This document shows, piece by piece, positions 52,632 to 60,661 of a DNA stretch of 64,000 nucleotides (the stretch's first letter is position 1; each line of letters starts with the position of its first letter). The stretch is taken from positions 32,851 to 96,850 of the forward strand of contig JAXMCI010000027.1 in the NCBI GenBank assembly GCA_046349435.1, given 5' to 3'. The notes beneath the pieces were generated by a model. That model ran no database searches, was not told where the DNA came from, and saw only the letters and a list, made by a program, of their open reading frames with translations. This stretch comes from JAXMCI01 sp046349435 (GTDB lineage: Bacteria; Pseudomonadota; Alphaproteobacteria; Dongiales; Dongiaceae). A program made the position numbers and the translations under genes.

Positions 52632-53888
52632 CTATTGCTTGTAGGTCCAGTTGCCGACGCCGTGCTCGTCCATCTCGCGGCCTTGCGCGAAGCGGTCGAG
52701 GCTGAAGCAGCGATTGAGCTCGTGCTCCTCGTCGTTGGCGATGGTGTGGGCGAAGGTCCAGCCCGAGGCCGGGCTCGCCTTGAAGCCCTGATAGCACCAG
52801 CCGCCATTGAGGTAGAGGTTCGGGATGTCGGTGCGGGTGATGAACGGGCTGCCGTCGGGCGTCATGTCCATGATGCCGCCCCAGTGGCGCAGCAGCCGGA
52901 GGCGCGAGATGCAGGGCATCATCGCCACCGCCGCCTCCATCACCGACTGGATCTTCGGCAGCTGGCCGCGCTGGGTGTAGGTGTTGAAGCCGTCGATATG
53001 GCCGCCGAACACCAGCCCGCCCTTGTCCGACTGCGAGATGTAGAACAGCTCGGAGGCGCCGGAGGAGAGCACGTGGTGGACCAGCGGCTTGATCGGCTCG
53101 GAGACGAAGGCCTGCAGGATGTGGCTCTCGACCGGCAGCCTGAGGCCCGCCTTGGCGGCGAGGTGCGAGCTGTGGCCGGCCACCGCGATGCCGGTGCGCC
53201 CGGCCAGGATGCGGCCGCGGCTGGTCTCGACCCCGATCACCGCCTTGCCGTCGCGCACGAAGTCGGTGACCTCGCAGTTCTCGATGATGTCGACGCCGAG
53301 GCTGTCGGCGGCCCGGGCATAGCCCCAGGCGACCGCGTCGTGCCGCACCGTCCCGGCGCGGCGCTGCAGCAGCCCGCCGCAGATCGGGAACCGGGTGTCC
53401 GCGGAGTAGTCGAGGAAGGGGACCAGCGCCATGACCTCGCTGCGGTCGAGCAGCTCGGCGTCGATGCCGTTGAGCCGCATCAGGTTGCCGCGCCGCGCCA
53501 GCCCGTCGAGCTGTCCCGGGTTGTGCGCCAGCACCAGCTGGCCGCGCTGGGACACCATCATGTTGAAGTTGAGGGCGTGGGCCAGCCCCTCCCAGAGCTT
53601 CAGGGAGAACTCGAAGAACTGGGTGTTGCCGTCGATCATGTAGTTGGAGCGGATGATCGTCGTGTTCCGCCCGACATTGCCCGAGCCGATGTAGTAGCGC
53701 TCGAGCAGCGCCACGTTCCGCATGCCGTGATTGGCGGCGAGGTAGTAGGCGGTGGCCAGCCCGTGCCCGCCGCCGCCGATGACGATGGCGTCGTAGCTCT
53801 TCTTCGGCTCCGGCGAGCGCCAGGCGCGCGGCCAGCCCTCGTGGCGGGCCAGCGCTTGCCGGGCGAGGCTGAGGGCGGAGTATTTCAT
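52632..53888 (-). CDS. soxB: Sarcosine oxidase beta subunit
   Basis: A 418-residue flavoprotein subunit that carries the amine-oxidising flavin. It has YDAIVIGGGGHGLATAYYLAANHG (dinucleotide fold), SGNVGRNTTIIRSNYM, and GTVRHDAVAWGYARAA. His183 in that segment probably is the residue that bears covalent FMN in this family (from memory of the family, not shown here). ITRTDIPNLYLNGGWCYQGFKASPASG is the C-terminal FAD contact. First gene of soxBDAG; the ATG follows a weak site. Confidence 0.96.
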   Translation of the reverse strand: MKYSALSLARQALARHEGWPRAWRSPEPKKSYDAIVIGGGGHGLATAYYLAANHGMRNVALLERYYIGSGNVGRNTTIIRSNYMIDGNTQFFEFSLKLWEGLAHALNFNMMVSQRGQLVLAHNPGQLDGLARRGNLMRLNGIDAELLDRSEVMALVPFLDYSADTRFPICGGLLQRRAGTVRHDAVAWGYARAADSLGVDIIENCEVTDFVRDGKAVIGVETSRGRILAGRTGIAVAGHSSHLAAKAGLRLPVESHILQAFVSEPIKPLVHHVLSSGASELFYISQSDKGGLVFGGHIDGFNTYTQRGQLPKIQSVMEAAVAMMPCISRLRLLRHWGGIMDMTPDGSPFITRTDIPNLYLNGGWCYQGFKASPASGWTFAHTIANDEEHELNRCFSLDRFAQGREMDEHGVGNWTYKQ

Positions 53889-53952
53889 GGGTGACGGGTC
53901 CAGCGGCGGGGTCCAGGAAGCGTCCGGACCTTGTCGGGGACCGCCCCGGCTG

Positions 53953-54558
53953 TCAATTGCCTCCGATGTCCTGGAACAGCGCCGTCTCGACCATCTCGCA
54001 GAGCAGGTGGCCGATGGCGATGTGCATCTCCTGGATCTCGTTGGTCCGGCCGGAGGGGACGCGGATGCAGAGATCGGCGGCGCCGGCCATCCGGCCGCCG
54101 CCCTGGCCGGTGAGCCCGATCGTCCGGACGCCCAGCGCGCGGGCCGCGGCGAAGGCGCGCAGCACGTTCTCGCTGTTGCCGCTGGTCGACAGCCCGACCA
54201 GCACGTCGCCCGGCCGGCCGAGGCCGCGGACCTGCCGCTCGAACACCTCGGCATAGCCGTAGTCGTTGCCGACCGCGGTCAGCACCGAGGTGTCGACGGT
54301 GAGCGACAGGGCCGGCAGCGGCGGCCGGTCCTTCATGTAGCGGCCGAGCAGCTCGGCGGCGAGATGCTGCGAATCGGCGGCCGAGCCGCCATTGCCGCAG
54401 AACATCGCCTTGCCCCCGCCCTCGAAGCAGTCGACCAGCATGCCGCCGGCCCGCGCCACCGTGGCGGCCTCCGCCTTCAGCGCGAGGAAGCGCCGGGCCG
54501 CGCCGTCGAAGGCGGCGCTGGCCAGCTGCTGGCGCTGGCGGTCGGTATCGTCGGTCAT
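53953..54558 (-). CDS. gmhA: D-sedoheptulose 7-phosphate isomerase-like SIS protein
   Basis: A 201-residue SIS-domain phosphosugar isomerase: KAMFCGNGGSAADSQHLAAELLGRY, VLTAVGNDYGYAEVFERQVRGLG, VLVGLSTSGNSENVLRAFAAAR and NEIQEMHIAIGHLLCEMVE with the zinc/catalytic histidines and glutamate. GmhA makes D-glycero-D-manno-heptose 7-phosphate for lipopolysaccharide core or glycan heptose. The other heptose genes are not nearby. It lies 64 bases before soxB in the same direction, so the two may share a transcript by chance. Confidence 0.9.
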   Translation of the reverse strand: MTDDTDRQRQQLASAAFDGAARRFLALKAEAATVARAGGMLVDCFEGGGKAMFCGNGGSAADSQHLAAELLGRYMKDRPPLPALSLTVDTSVLTAVGNDYGYAEVFERQVRGLGRPGDVLVGLSTSGNSENVLRAFAAARALGVRTIGLTGQGGGRMAGAADLCIRVPSGRTNEIQEMHIAIGHLLCEMVETALFQDIGGN

Positions 54559-54884
54559 CTCGAGCCTCGTCGGGGAGTGGCCGGCGGATCATAGCGGCGG
54601 CCCCGGGTCGCGTCATGGGCGAGCGGTGCCGGGACGGGCTGTGGCAGCCCTGTGGCGCCCAGGCCGCGGCGGATCGGGCTCGATCGGCCGGTGGCGCCGG
54701 CGGGAAACCCCGCTCCGCAAGGACTTGCGACGAAGGCCGCGAGGATCGGCCGGCATCGGCGGGCGGCAGCTTCTACATTCGATTCCGTCTTATTCGCCCT
54801 GTGGCATTCCTTGCCGCTGGCCGCTCCGGCGCGACCTGCCTATGCCGGCGGCAGGGGCGGATCTTCGGACCAGGGGGAGTGAAC
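54559..54884. other. 326-bp intergenic region upstream of the GH26-like gene
   Basis: The gap separates the divergent gmhA and GH26-like genes, so it must hold both promoters. The least GC-rich part is 54774-54805 (CTACATTCGATTCCGTCTTATTCG), the best place for one of them, but no clear -35/-10 pair is visible. GGGGGAGTGAAC before 54885 is a ribosome binding site. The downstream reading frame is open through this region from 54615, but without a good start context. Confidence 0.4.
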
Positions 54885-55847
54885 ATGAACCAGGATGGTG
54901 CACGGCTCCGTCGGGGGGCGCTCGCGCTCGTCGGCCTCCTTGCCCTCGGGCTGCTGGCCGGGCCGGCCGTCGCCGCCGGAACCGGCGTCTACAAGGGCGG
55001 CGGCAGCGTCGGCCGCAGCCGCATCCCGAACTTCGAGGGCTGGCTGGGGGAGAAGATCCCGCGCGCCCTGGACTTCACCACCCACGACACCTGGTCGAGC
55101 GTGCTCAACTCGGCGACCTATATCGGCCAGTCCTGGGCCGGCAGCCGCTGGCGGCTCACCGTCTCCATCCCGATGATCCCGGCCGACGGCGTCAGCACGC
55201 TCGCCAAGGCGGCGAGCGGCACCTACAACGATAACTTCAGGAAGATCGCCGCGGCGCTGATCGGCCGCGGCTACGGCAACGCGGTGATCCGGCTCGGCTG
55301 GGAGTTCAACGGCAACTGGTATCCCTGGGCCGCCAGCAAGTGCCCGACCTGCTTCGTCCAGGCCTGGCGCCAGATCGTCACCGCGATGCGCTCGGTCGGC
55401 GGCGCCGCCTTCAAGTTCGACTGGTGCATGAACATCGGCACCAACGGCATCGCGGCGGAGAAGGTCTGGCCCGGGGACGCCTATGTCGACATCGTCGGCA
55501 TGGACATCTACAACCAGACCTGGGATCCCAGCACCCAGTCGCCGACCGCGCGCTGGAGCTGGCAGCTGACCCAGAGCCACGGCCTCAACTGGCTGGCGAG
55601 CTTCGCCAGCGCGCACGGCAAGCCCGTCTCCTTCCCGGAATGGGCGACCGGCATCCGGGTGGGATATCCCGGCGTCGGCGGCGGCGACGACCCGTACTTC
55701 ATCCAGAAGATGCACGACTGGATCGCCGCGCACAACGTCGCCTACCACAACTACTGGGACTACAACGCGCCCGACTTCAAGGCGCAGCTCTCCAACAACC
55801 AGTTCCCGAAGGCGGCGGCGAAGTACAAGGCCCTGTTCGGTCCCTGA
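54885..55847 (+). CDS. Secreted glycoside hydrolase, GH26-like
   Basis: A 320-residue exported enzyme: signal peptide LVGLLALGLLAGPAVA, then a TIM-barrel of the beta-mannanase type. Candidate acid/base is the glutamate in VIRLGWEFNGNWYPWAA; the nucleophile would be the glutamate in KPVSFPEWATG. YVDIVGMDIYNQTW and HNYWDYNAPDF form substrate-facing strands. GH26 enzymes cut mannans, xylans or bacterial polysaccharides; here a secreted exopolysaccharide is as likely as plant mannan. GGGGGAG precedes the ATG. Confidence 0.87.
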   Translation: MNQDGARLRRGALALVGLLALGLLAGPAVAAGTGVYKGGGSVGRSRIPNFEGWLGEKIPRALDFTTHDTWSSVLNSATYIGQSWAGSRWRLTVSIPMIPADGVSTLAKAASGTYNDNFRKIAAALIGRGYGNAVIRLGWEFNGNWYPWAASKCPTCFVQAWRQIVTAMRSVGGAAFKFDWCMNIGTNGIAAEKVWPGDAYVDIVGMDIYNQTWDPSTQSPTARWSWQLTQSHGLNWLASFASAHGKPVSFPEWATGIRVGYPGVGGGDDPYFIQKMHDWIAAHNVAYHNYWDYNAPDFKAQLSNNQFPKAAAKYKALFGP

Positions 55848-55851
55848 GGCC

Positions 55852-56232
55852 TCAGCGCCGCAGCTCGGCGGCGAGCCGCGCCAGCCAGCGCGTCACCCGC
55901 CGCCGGTTGAGGCCGAGGTCGGAGTAGCCGTAGCGCGCCGCCGCGCCGAGGGCGAGCGTCGAGCCGCCCTCGATCGGCAGGAAGCGGACCGCGACGTCGT
56001 CGGGGAAGCGGAAGACGGCGGTGCGCACGACGTAGCGCAGCCAGTCGCCGTCGCGGCCGAGCGGCCGCATCCGCGGCTCGTCGGCGGCCAGCCGCTCCCA
56101 GGCCTGCCGCAGCCGGTCGGCCGGCACCGGGAAGACCGGGCTCGGCGCGTCGGCCGGGAGCCCCGAATCGGGCGGCGCCACCCGCCAGCGGTTCGGGCGA
56201 CGGTCGGTGGTGCTGAACGGATCGCCTGTCAT
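55852..56232 (-). CDS. DUF1499-type protein
   Basis: A 126-residue protein of the DUF1499 type, recognised by VFPVPADRLRQAWERLAADEPRM, RYVVRTAVFRFPDDVAVRFLPIEGGSTLALGAAARYGYSDLGLNRRRVTRWLARLAAEL in outline. The function of this family is unknown. No signal peptide. Its stop lies 5 bases from that of the convergent GH26-like gene. Confidence 0.85.
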   Translation of the reverse strand: MTGDPFSTTDRRPNRWRVAPPDSGLPADAPSPVFPVPADRLRQAWERLAADEPRMRPLGRDGDWLRYVVRTAVFRFPDDVAVRFLPIEGGSTLALGAAARYGYSDLGLNRRRVTRWLARLAAELRR

Positions 56233-56333
56233 GCGCGGTTCCTCTTCGCATCCCTTGCCGGGCGCGCCCCCGGCACCCCATCTAGGCTGACGGCGCCGCG
56301 CGACGGCGCCGGCCGGAGCGCGGGGGACGGGAC

Positions 56334-56777
56334 ATGGTGTGGAACGGTGGTGCGGTGGGCGGGATGATGGCCGGGCTCGCCCTGCTGCTGGCTGCCGCCG
56401 TGCCGGCGCGCGCCGCCGCCCTGACGGTCACGGTCGCCGGCGTGCCCGACGGCCGCGGCCATGTGCTGGTCGCGCTGTGCACCCGCGACAGCTTCCTCGG
56501 GCCGGGCTGCCCCTATCACGGCAGCGCGCCGGCCCGCGCCGGCACCACCGTGGTGACCGTCGAGGCGCCGCCCGGCCGCTACGCGCTGCAGGCCTTCCAC
56601 GACGCCAACGACAACCTGGACATCGACCGCAACTTCCTGGGATTCCCGACCGAGCGGATGGGCTTCGGCAACGACGCGAAGATGATGTTCGGGCCGCCGG
56701 GCTTCGAGGACGCCGCCATCACCCTGACGCCGGACGGCGGCAGCACCGCCGTGACCCTGCGCGACATCGGCCCCTAG
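56334..56777 (+). CDS. Secreted DUF2141-type protein
   Basis: A 147-residue exported protein. Signal peptide MMAGLALLLAAAVPARAAA, then a small beta-sandwich: LTVTVAGVPDGRGHVLVALC, APARAGTTVVTVEAPPGRYALQAFHDANDNLDIDRNFLGFPTERMGFGNDAKM in outline. This is the DUF2141 pattern, with function unknown. ATG 56334 has an alternative at 56364 nearer the signal peptide. The last 57 bases of the gene are repeated at 56934-56990. Confidence 0.88.
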   Translation: MVWNGGAVGGMMAGLALLLAAAVPARAAALTVTVAGVPDGRGHVLVALCTRDSFLGPGCPYHGSAPARAGTTVVTVEAPPGRYALQAFHDANDNLDIDRNFLGFPTERMGFGNDAKMMFGPPGFEDAAITLTPDGGSTAVTLRDIGP

Positions 56778-56813
56778 CCTGTTGGCGGCCCGTCGCCTGC
56801 CTGCGGCCCGTAC
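56778..56813 (+). repeat. 18-bp tandem repeats, two copies
   Basis: CCTGTTGGCGGCCCGTCG and CCTGCCTGCGGCCCGTAC, followed by a partial third (CCTGCCTGTCAT). Same family as the array at 56991-57080. Confidence 0.75.
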
Positions 56814-56820
56814 CCTGCCT

Positions 56821-56899
56821 GTCATCCCGGCGAAAGCCGGGATCCATGTTGCAGCCTCGCGCTGGCGGATCGATGGATCCCGGCTTTCGCCGGGATGAC
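56821..56899. repeat. REP-like double hairpin, copy 1
   Basis: 27-bp arms (56821-56847 and 56873-56899) are perfect inverted copies with a 25-base spacer. Each arm is itself a hairpin: ATCCCGGC-GAAA-GCCGGGAT on the left and ATCCCGGC-TTTC-GCCGGGAT on the right. This is the paired-REP (BIME-like) design. Confidence 0.85.
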
Positions 56900-56933
56900 A
56901 TCGTGTGGCGGGCAACGGTGTCACGCGCAGGCC

Positions 56934-56990
56934 ACCCTGCCGCCGGACGGCGGCAGCACCGCCGTGACCCTGCGCGACATCGGTCCGTAG
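56934..56990 (+). pseudogene. Duplicated tail of the DUF2141 gene
   Basis: 57 bases repeat 56721-56777 (the last 19 codons including the stop) with three differences. No start or upstream coding part is present, so it is not a gene but one half of a tandem duplication with the neighbouring repeats. Confidence 0.85.
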
Positions 56991-57080
56991 CCTGTCTGTC
57001 GCCCATAGCCTGTCTGTCGCCCGTCGCCTGTCTGCGGCCCGTACCCTATCTGTCGCCCGTACCCTGTCTGGGGCGCGTAC
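56991..57080 (+). repeat. 18-bp tandem repeats, five copies
   Basis: Five consecutive 18-bp units, consensus CCTGTCTGTCGCCCGTAC, with small differences; a partial sixth runs into the next hairpin. The unit length of 18 preserves phase, but no open frame crosses them. Expansion relative to the two-copy array suggests slippage. Confidence 0.8.
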
Positions 57081-57087
57081 CTTGTCT

Positions 57088-57166
57088 GTCATCCCGGCGA
57101 AAGCCGGGATCCATGTCGCAGCAGCGCGCTGGCGGATGGATGGATCCCGGCTTTCGCCGGGATGGC
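57088..57166. repeat. REP-like double hairpin, copy 2
   Basis: Same 27-bp arms (57088-57114 and 57140-57166) with one mismatch in the last bases of the right arm, and the same 25-base spacer length as copy 1. Confidence 0.85.
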
Positions 57167-57229
57167 ATTGCGTGGCGGGCAACGGTGTCGCGAGCGCTGC
57201 GCCGCCGGGTGCCGCCGTCGCACGCCGCC

Positions 57230-57871
57230 TCACGGCTCGATGATCCGCTTGCGGATGGCGAAGCGCACCAGCTCGGGCAGCGAGGCCAGCCCGAGCTTGC
57301 GCATGATCGCGGCGCGGTGCGTCTCGACCGTCTTGACGCTGACCGCGAGCAGCCCGGCGATCCGCTTGTTGCTGTTGCCCTCGGCGAGCAGCTGGACGAT
57401 CTCGCGCTCGCGCCCGGTGAGCCGCTGGCCGGCCGGCTCGGGCTCCGCCGCGCTGCCGCGCAGGAAGCCGTTCAGCACGGTCTCCGAGACCTTGCCGGCG
57501 AAGAACGGCCGGTGCTGGCCGAGCGCCTCGACCGCGGCGACGATGTGGCGGGCGGCCTCCGACTTCAGCAGGTAGCCGCGCGCCCCGGCGCTCAGCACCT
57601 CGCGGATCAGCTCCTCGCTGTCGTGCATGGTGAAGACCAGCACCTCGGTGTCCGGCAGCTCGTGCCGGATCCGCCGCGTCGTCTCGAGCCCGTTGAGCTC
57701 GGGCATCGAGATGTCGATCACCGCGACGTTCGGGCGGTGCTGCCGGGCGAGCTCGACCGCGGCGCGGCCGTTGCCGGCCTCGGCCACCACCGTCCAGCCG
57801 GCGCGCTCCTCGAGCAGCTCCTTGAGCCCACGGCGGACCACCTCGTGGTCATCGGCCAGCAGGATGCGCAT
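57230..57871 (-). CDS. LuxR/NarL-type response regulator
   Basis: A 213-residue two-domain regulator. Receiver: RILLADDHEVVRRGL, VAVIDISMPELNGLE (phosphorylated Asp), VLVFTMHD, GARGYLLKSEA (Lys). Output: LTGREREIVQLLAEGNSNKRIAGLLAVSVKTVETHRAAIMRKLG, a LuxR-type helix-turn-helix. It overlaps the kinase gene by 23 bases and is the last gene of the aldehyde dehydrogenase operon. It would control genes in response to the PAS kinase, with the divergent desaturase genes as likely targets. Confidence 0.95.
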   Translation of the reverse strand: MRILLADDHEVVRRGLKELLEERAGWTVVAEAGNGRAAVELARQHRPNVAVIDISMPELNGLETTRRIRHELPDTEVLVFTMHDSEELIREVLSAGARGYLLKSEAARHIVAAVEALGQHRPFFAGKVSETVLNGFLRGSAAEPEPAGQRLTGREREIVQLLAEGNSNKRIAGLLAVSVKTVETHRAAIMRKLGLASLPELVRFAIRKRIIEP

Positions 57872-58985
57872 GCTTGGCTCCTCGTTTGCGCGGCCGCGGC
57901 GGCGCCGCCAGCGGCAGCGATGCCGCCACCGTGGTGCCGCCCGGGCCGGATCGGATCTCCAGCCGCCCGCCGAGCTGCCGCAGCCGCAGCCGCATGCCGG
58001 AGATGCCGACGCCGACCGTGCCGGCGTCGGCGCCCTCGGCGATCACCCCGGGCGGGATGCCGCGGCCGCGATCGGCGATCTCCAGCGTCACGGCCGCGGG
58101 CAGGCGGCGCAGCGCGACCTCGGCCGACGGGCTGCCGGCATGGCGGTGGATGTTGGTCAGCGCCTCCTGCAGCACGCGGAACAGCGCCGTCTCGACCTCC
58201 GCCGGCAGCCGCTCCAGCGCCGCGTCGACGCCGACCGCGACGGCGATGCCGCTGCGCTCGGAGAAGCCCTCGGCGTACCAGCGCACCGCCGAGGCCAGCC
58301 CGATCTCGTCGAGCAGCGGCGGATGCAGCAGGTAGGAGAGCGTGCGGATCTCCTGCAGGCTCTGCTCGGCCAGGCCCAGCGTCTCGGCCAGGATGCGCGG
58401 CACCGGCGCCCGGGCCTCGCGCAGCGGCTCCTGCAGCCGGGTCATGTTGAAGACGATGGCGAGCAGGTTCTGCGCCGTGCTGTCGTGCAGCTCGCGCGCG
58501 ATGCGCCGCCGCTCCTCGTCCTGCAGCTGCAGCAGCCGGGCGGAGAGCCGGGCCAGCGCCTCCTGCGCGTTCTTCGCCTCGGTGATCTCCTCGTGCGCCA
58601 TGACGATGCGCGGCGGCCCGTCCTGCGGCGGGCTGGTCATGCGCAGCTGGAACCAGCGGATGCCGTCCGGGCCGGCGCAGGGATATTCCAGCCGGAAGTC
58701 GCGCGACCGGCCGCCCAGCACCTCGCGCAGCGCCGCCGCCGTGCGCGCCGCCTCGGCGGAGGCCGGGGCCGCCCGCTCGCAGACCTCGAGATAGTTCATC
58801 CCGACGCCCTCGTTGCGGGCGCGGAAGCCGGTGCTGCGGGCGAAGTGCCGCCAGGCCTCGTTGACCGCGATGATGGTGCCGGTCTCGTCGAGCACGGCGA
58901 CATGCGCGGACAGCCCGTCCATGGTGGAGCGCAGCAGCGCCGCCATGTCGCGCGGCGGCGCCGGAACCCGGGCCCGCGCGGTCAT
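57849..58985 (-). CDS. PAS sensor histidine kinase (HisKA_3/NarX type)
   Basis: A 378-residue soluble kinase. An N-terminal PAS domain (LLRSTMDGLSAHVAVLDETGTIIAVNEAWRHFA) runs to about residue 140 (IVMAHEEITEAKNAQ). The HisKA_3 box is LQDEERRRIARELHDSTAQNLLAIVFNM, with the phosphorylated histidine in ELHDS. The ATPase domain has LFRVLQEALTNIHRHA, ADRGRGIP and VGVGISGMRLRLRQLGG. The ATG overlaps the aldehyde dehydrogenase stop by ATGA. No membrane span, so it senses a cytoplasmic signal such as redox state or a small ligand. Confidence 0.94.
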   Translation of the reverse strand: MTARARVPAPPRDMAALLRSTMDGLSAHVAVLDETGTIIAVNEAWRHFARSTGFRARNEGVGMNYLEVCERAAPASAEAARTAAALREVLGGRSRDFRLEYPCAGPDGIRWFQLRMTSPPQDGPPRIVMAHEEITEAKNAQEALARLSARLLQLQDEERRRIARELHDSTAQNLLAIVFNMTRLQEPLREARAPVPRILAETLGLAEQSLQEIRTLSYLLHPPLLDEIGLASAVRWYAEGFSERSGIAVAVGVDAALERLPAEVETALFRVLQEALTNIHRHAGSPSAEVALRRLPAAVTLEIADRGRGIPPGVIAEGADAGTVGVGISGMRLRLRQLGGRLEIRSGPGGTTVAASLPLAAPPRPRKRGAKHAHPAGR

Positions 58986-60454
58986 GGCGGATCCGCCGCC
59001 GCGACCGCCGCCGGCCGGCGGCGGCCGGCAGCCGCGCGCAGCAAATCGGCGAGCGCGCGCAGCCGCGCCCCGGCGCCGCCGCCGTGGGTGGCGGCGAGCG
59101 CCGCCAGGAACAGCGGCCCGTCGGCGTCGCGCACCGGCCGGTAGTGCGGCCGGAAGCGGCCGCTGCGCGCCGTCACCACCTTGAGGGCGGTCATCTCCAG
59201 CAGGCCCTCGGCGCCGCGCGTGGTGCCGAAGCCGCTGCGGCCGCGGCCGCCGAAGGGCAGGCGCGGGTCGGCGCTCGGCACGATCAGGTCGTTGACGGTG
59301 ACCAGCCCGGCCTTCAGCGCGCCGGCCACGGCCCGCGCCTCGCCGGCCGGGCCGAACACGGCGGCACCGAGCGCATAGGGCGACTGCGCGGCGCCGGCCA
59401 GCGCCTCCGCCGTCGAGCCGACCGGGACCAGGCAGGCGAGCGGCGCGAAGGCGCCCTCGCGCAGCAGCGGCGAGGCCGGATCGGCGCCGGTCAGCAGCAG
59501 CGGCCCGGTGGAAGCGCCCAGCGGCAGCGTGCCGCGCACCAGCCGCGCCCCCTCGGCCACCGCCGCCGCCAGCAGCCCGGAGAGCCGCCGGGCGAGCCCG
59601 GGCTCGAGCGGCACCGGCGCCACCCGGGCGAGGCGCTCGTCGATGCGGGCCGCCAGCGGGCCCTGGTCGGCGGCCGGCACGAAGATCCGCCGCGGCGCGA
59701 TGCAGGTCGCGCCGCCATTGAGCCGAAGCCCGTAGGCGATCGCCCCGGCGACCAGCTCGAGGTCGGCGCCGGGCAGCACGATCACCGCGTCGTTGCCGGA
59801 GAGCTCCATGACGGCCGGCGTCAGGCCGGGCGCCAGCGCCGCCAGCACCCGGCGCGCCGGTCTCCGCCGCGCGGTCAGGATCACCTTGTCGACCCCGGCG
59901 GCGATCGCCGCCTCGGCCGCGGCCGGCGTCTCGGGCAGCAGCGGCATCAGCGCGCCGGGGATGCCGCTGCGCTCGGCCAGCGCGACCAGCGCCGCCAGCA
60001 CGGCGCGGCCGCCGGCGCCCGGCTTGAGCGCCACGGCGTTGCCCGCCGCCAGCCCCTGCAGCAGCTGCACGCCCGGGATGAACAGCGGGTAGTTGGCCGG
60101 GCCGATCACCAGGATCAGGCCGAGCGGCTCGCGGCGCAGCTCGGCCGAGCAGCCGGCCAGCCACCAGGGCCGGCCGCGCCGGCCGAGCGGATGCGGTGCC
60201 AGCAGCCGCCCGGCGCGCCGCTCGAGGACGCGGGCGGCGTCGGCCAGGGGGATGATCTCGCAGGCCACCGTATCGGCCAGGCTGCGGCCCGGGCGCGGCC
60301 CGATGGCGTCGGCCAGCGCGGCGCCCTCTGCCGCGATGGCGCGGCGCAGCCGTGCGATGCCGGCGAGCCGCGCGGCGACGGGCAGGGCGGCCCAGCCGGC
60401 CTGCGCGGCACGCGCCTGGGCGAGCAGGGCGGCGGTGGCGGTCGCGTCGGTCAT
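58982..60454 (-). CDS. Aldehyde dehydrogenase (carotenoid-aldehyde type suspected)
   Basis: A 490-residue NAD(P)-dependent aldehyde dehydrogenase. Cofactor fold: PLGLILVIGPANYPLFIPGVQLLQGLAAGNAVALKPG. Glutamate base in AVMELSGNDAVIVL, catalytic cysteine in LNGGATCIAPRRIFVP, and PFGGRGRSGFGTTRG near the end. Compared with common forms it has a long Ala-rich N-terminal part. Opposite two CrtN/CrtP-like desaturases, it may oxidise a carotenoid aldehyde to the acid, as in C30 pathways. First of a three-gene operon with a kinase and regulator. Confidence 0.9.
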   Translation of the reverse strand: MTDATATAALLAQARAAQAGWAALPVAARLAGIARLRRAIAAEGAALADAIGPRPGRSLADTVACEIIPLADAARVLERRAGRLLAPHPLGRRGRPWWLAGCSAELRREPLGLILVIGPANYPLFIPGVQLLQGLAAGNAVALKPGAGGRAVLAALVALAERSGIPGALMPLLPETPAAAEAAIAAGVDKVILTARRRPARRVLAALAPGLTPAVMELSGNDAVIVLPGADLELVAGAIAYGLRLNGGATCIAPRRIFVPAADQGPLAARIDERLARVAPVPLEPGLARRLSGLLAAAVAEGARLVRGTLPLGASTGPLLLTGADPASPLLREGAFAPLACLVPVGSTAEALAGAAQSPYALGAAVFGPAGEARAVAGALKAGLVTVNDLIVPSADPRLPFGGRGRSGFGTTRGAEGLLEMTALKVVTARSGRFRPHYRPVRDADGPLFLAALAATHGGGAGARLRALADLLRAAAGRRRPAAVAAADPP

Positions 60455-60661
60455 GCCTGCTGGCTCGGGGGCCCGCCGTTGCACCTGGGAGCCAAGTAAG
60501 GGCCGGCACCCGGCGAGGTCAAGCGAGGGTCAACCGCCTACAGCAATTTCCCCGGTGTGCTCAGGGTTCTTCCCGATCCTGCCGGGGTCCGCGACGTGCA
60601 TATCTGGCAAACGGGCGGCAGTCGTCCGTCCGATTGCGGCAGAGGCGGGGGAGACACCAGC
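60455..60661. promoter_or_regulatory. Divergent control region of the carotenoid locus
   Basis: 207 bases between the two divergent operons. GGTCAA occurs twice in the same orientation at 60517-60522 and 60528-60533, 11 bases apart (one helix turn), a spacing typical of a regulator binding site; read on the minus strand they give two TTGACC boxes that could serve as a -35. The GGGGGAGA at 60647 is the ribosome binding site for GTG 60662. No clear -10 was found. Confidence 0.35.

Larger units (their letters stand above)
56778..57229. other. Repeat-rich intergenic region with a tandem duplication
   Basis: A 452-bp gap. Order: short 18-bp repeats, REP-like double hairpin, a copy of the DUF2141 gene tail, a longer 18-bp array, a second double hairpin, then the response-regulator stop. 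The unit [gene tail + 18-bp repeats + hairpin pair + TGTGGCGGGCAACGGTGTC-like spacer] appears twice in tandem. Confidence 0.75.

Noticed and set aside
54615..54884. Longer start for the GH26-like protein.
   Set aside because: It would put 90 unrelated residues before a clear signal peptide; ATG 54885 has the ribosome binding site.
56991..57080. CRISPR-like array of regular repeats.
   Set aside because: The 18-bp units are directly adjacent with no spacers, and no cas genes are near.
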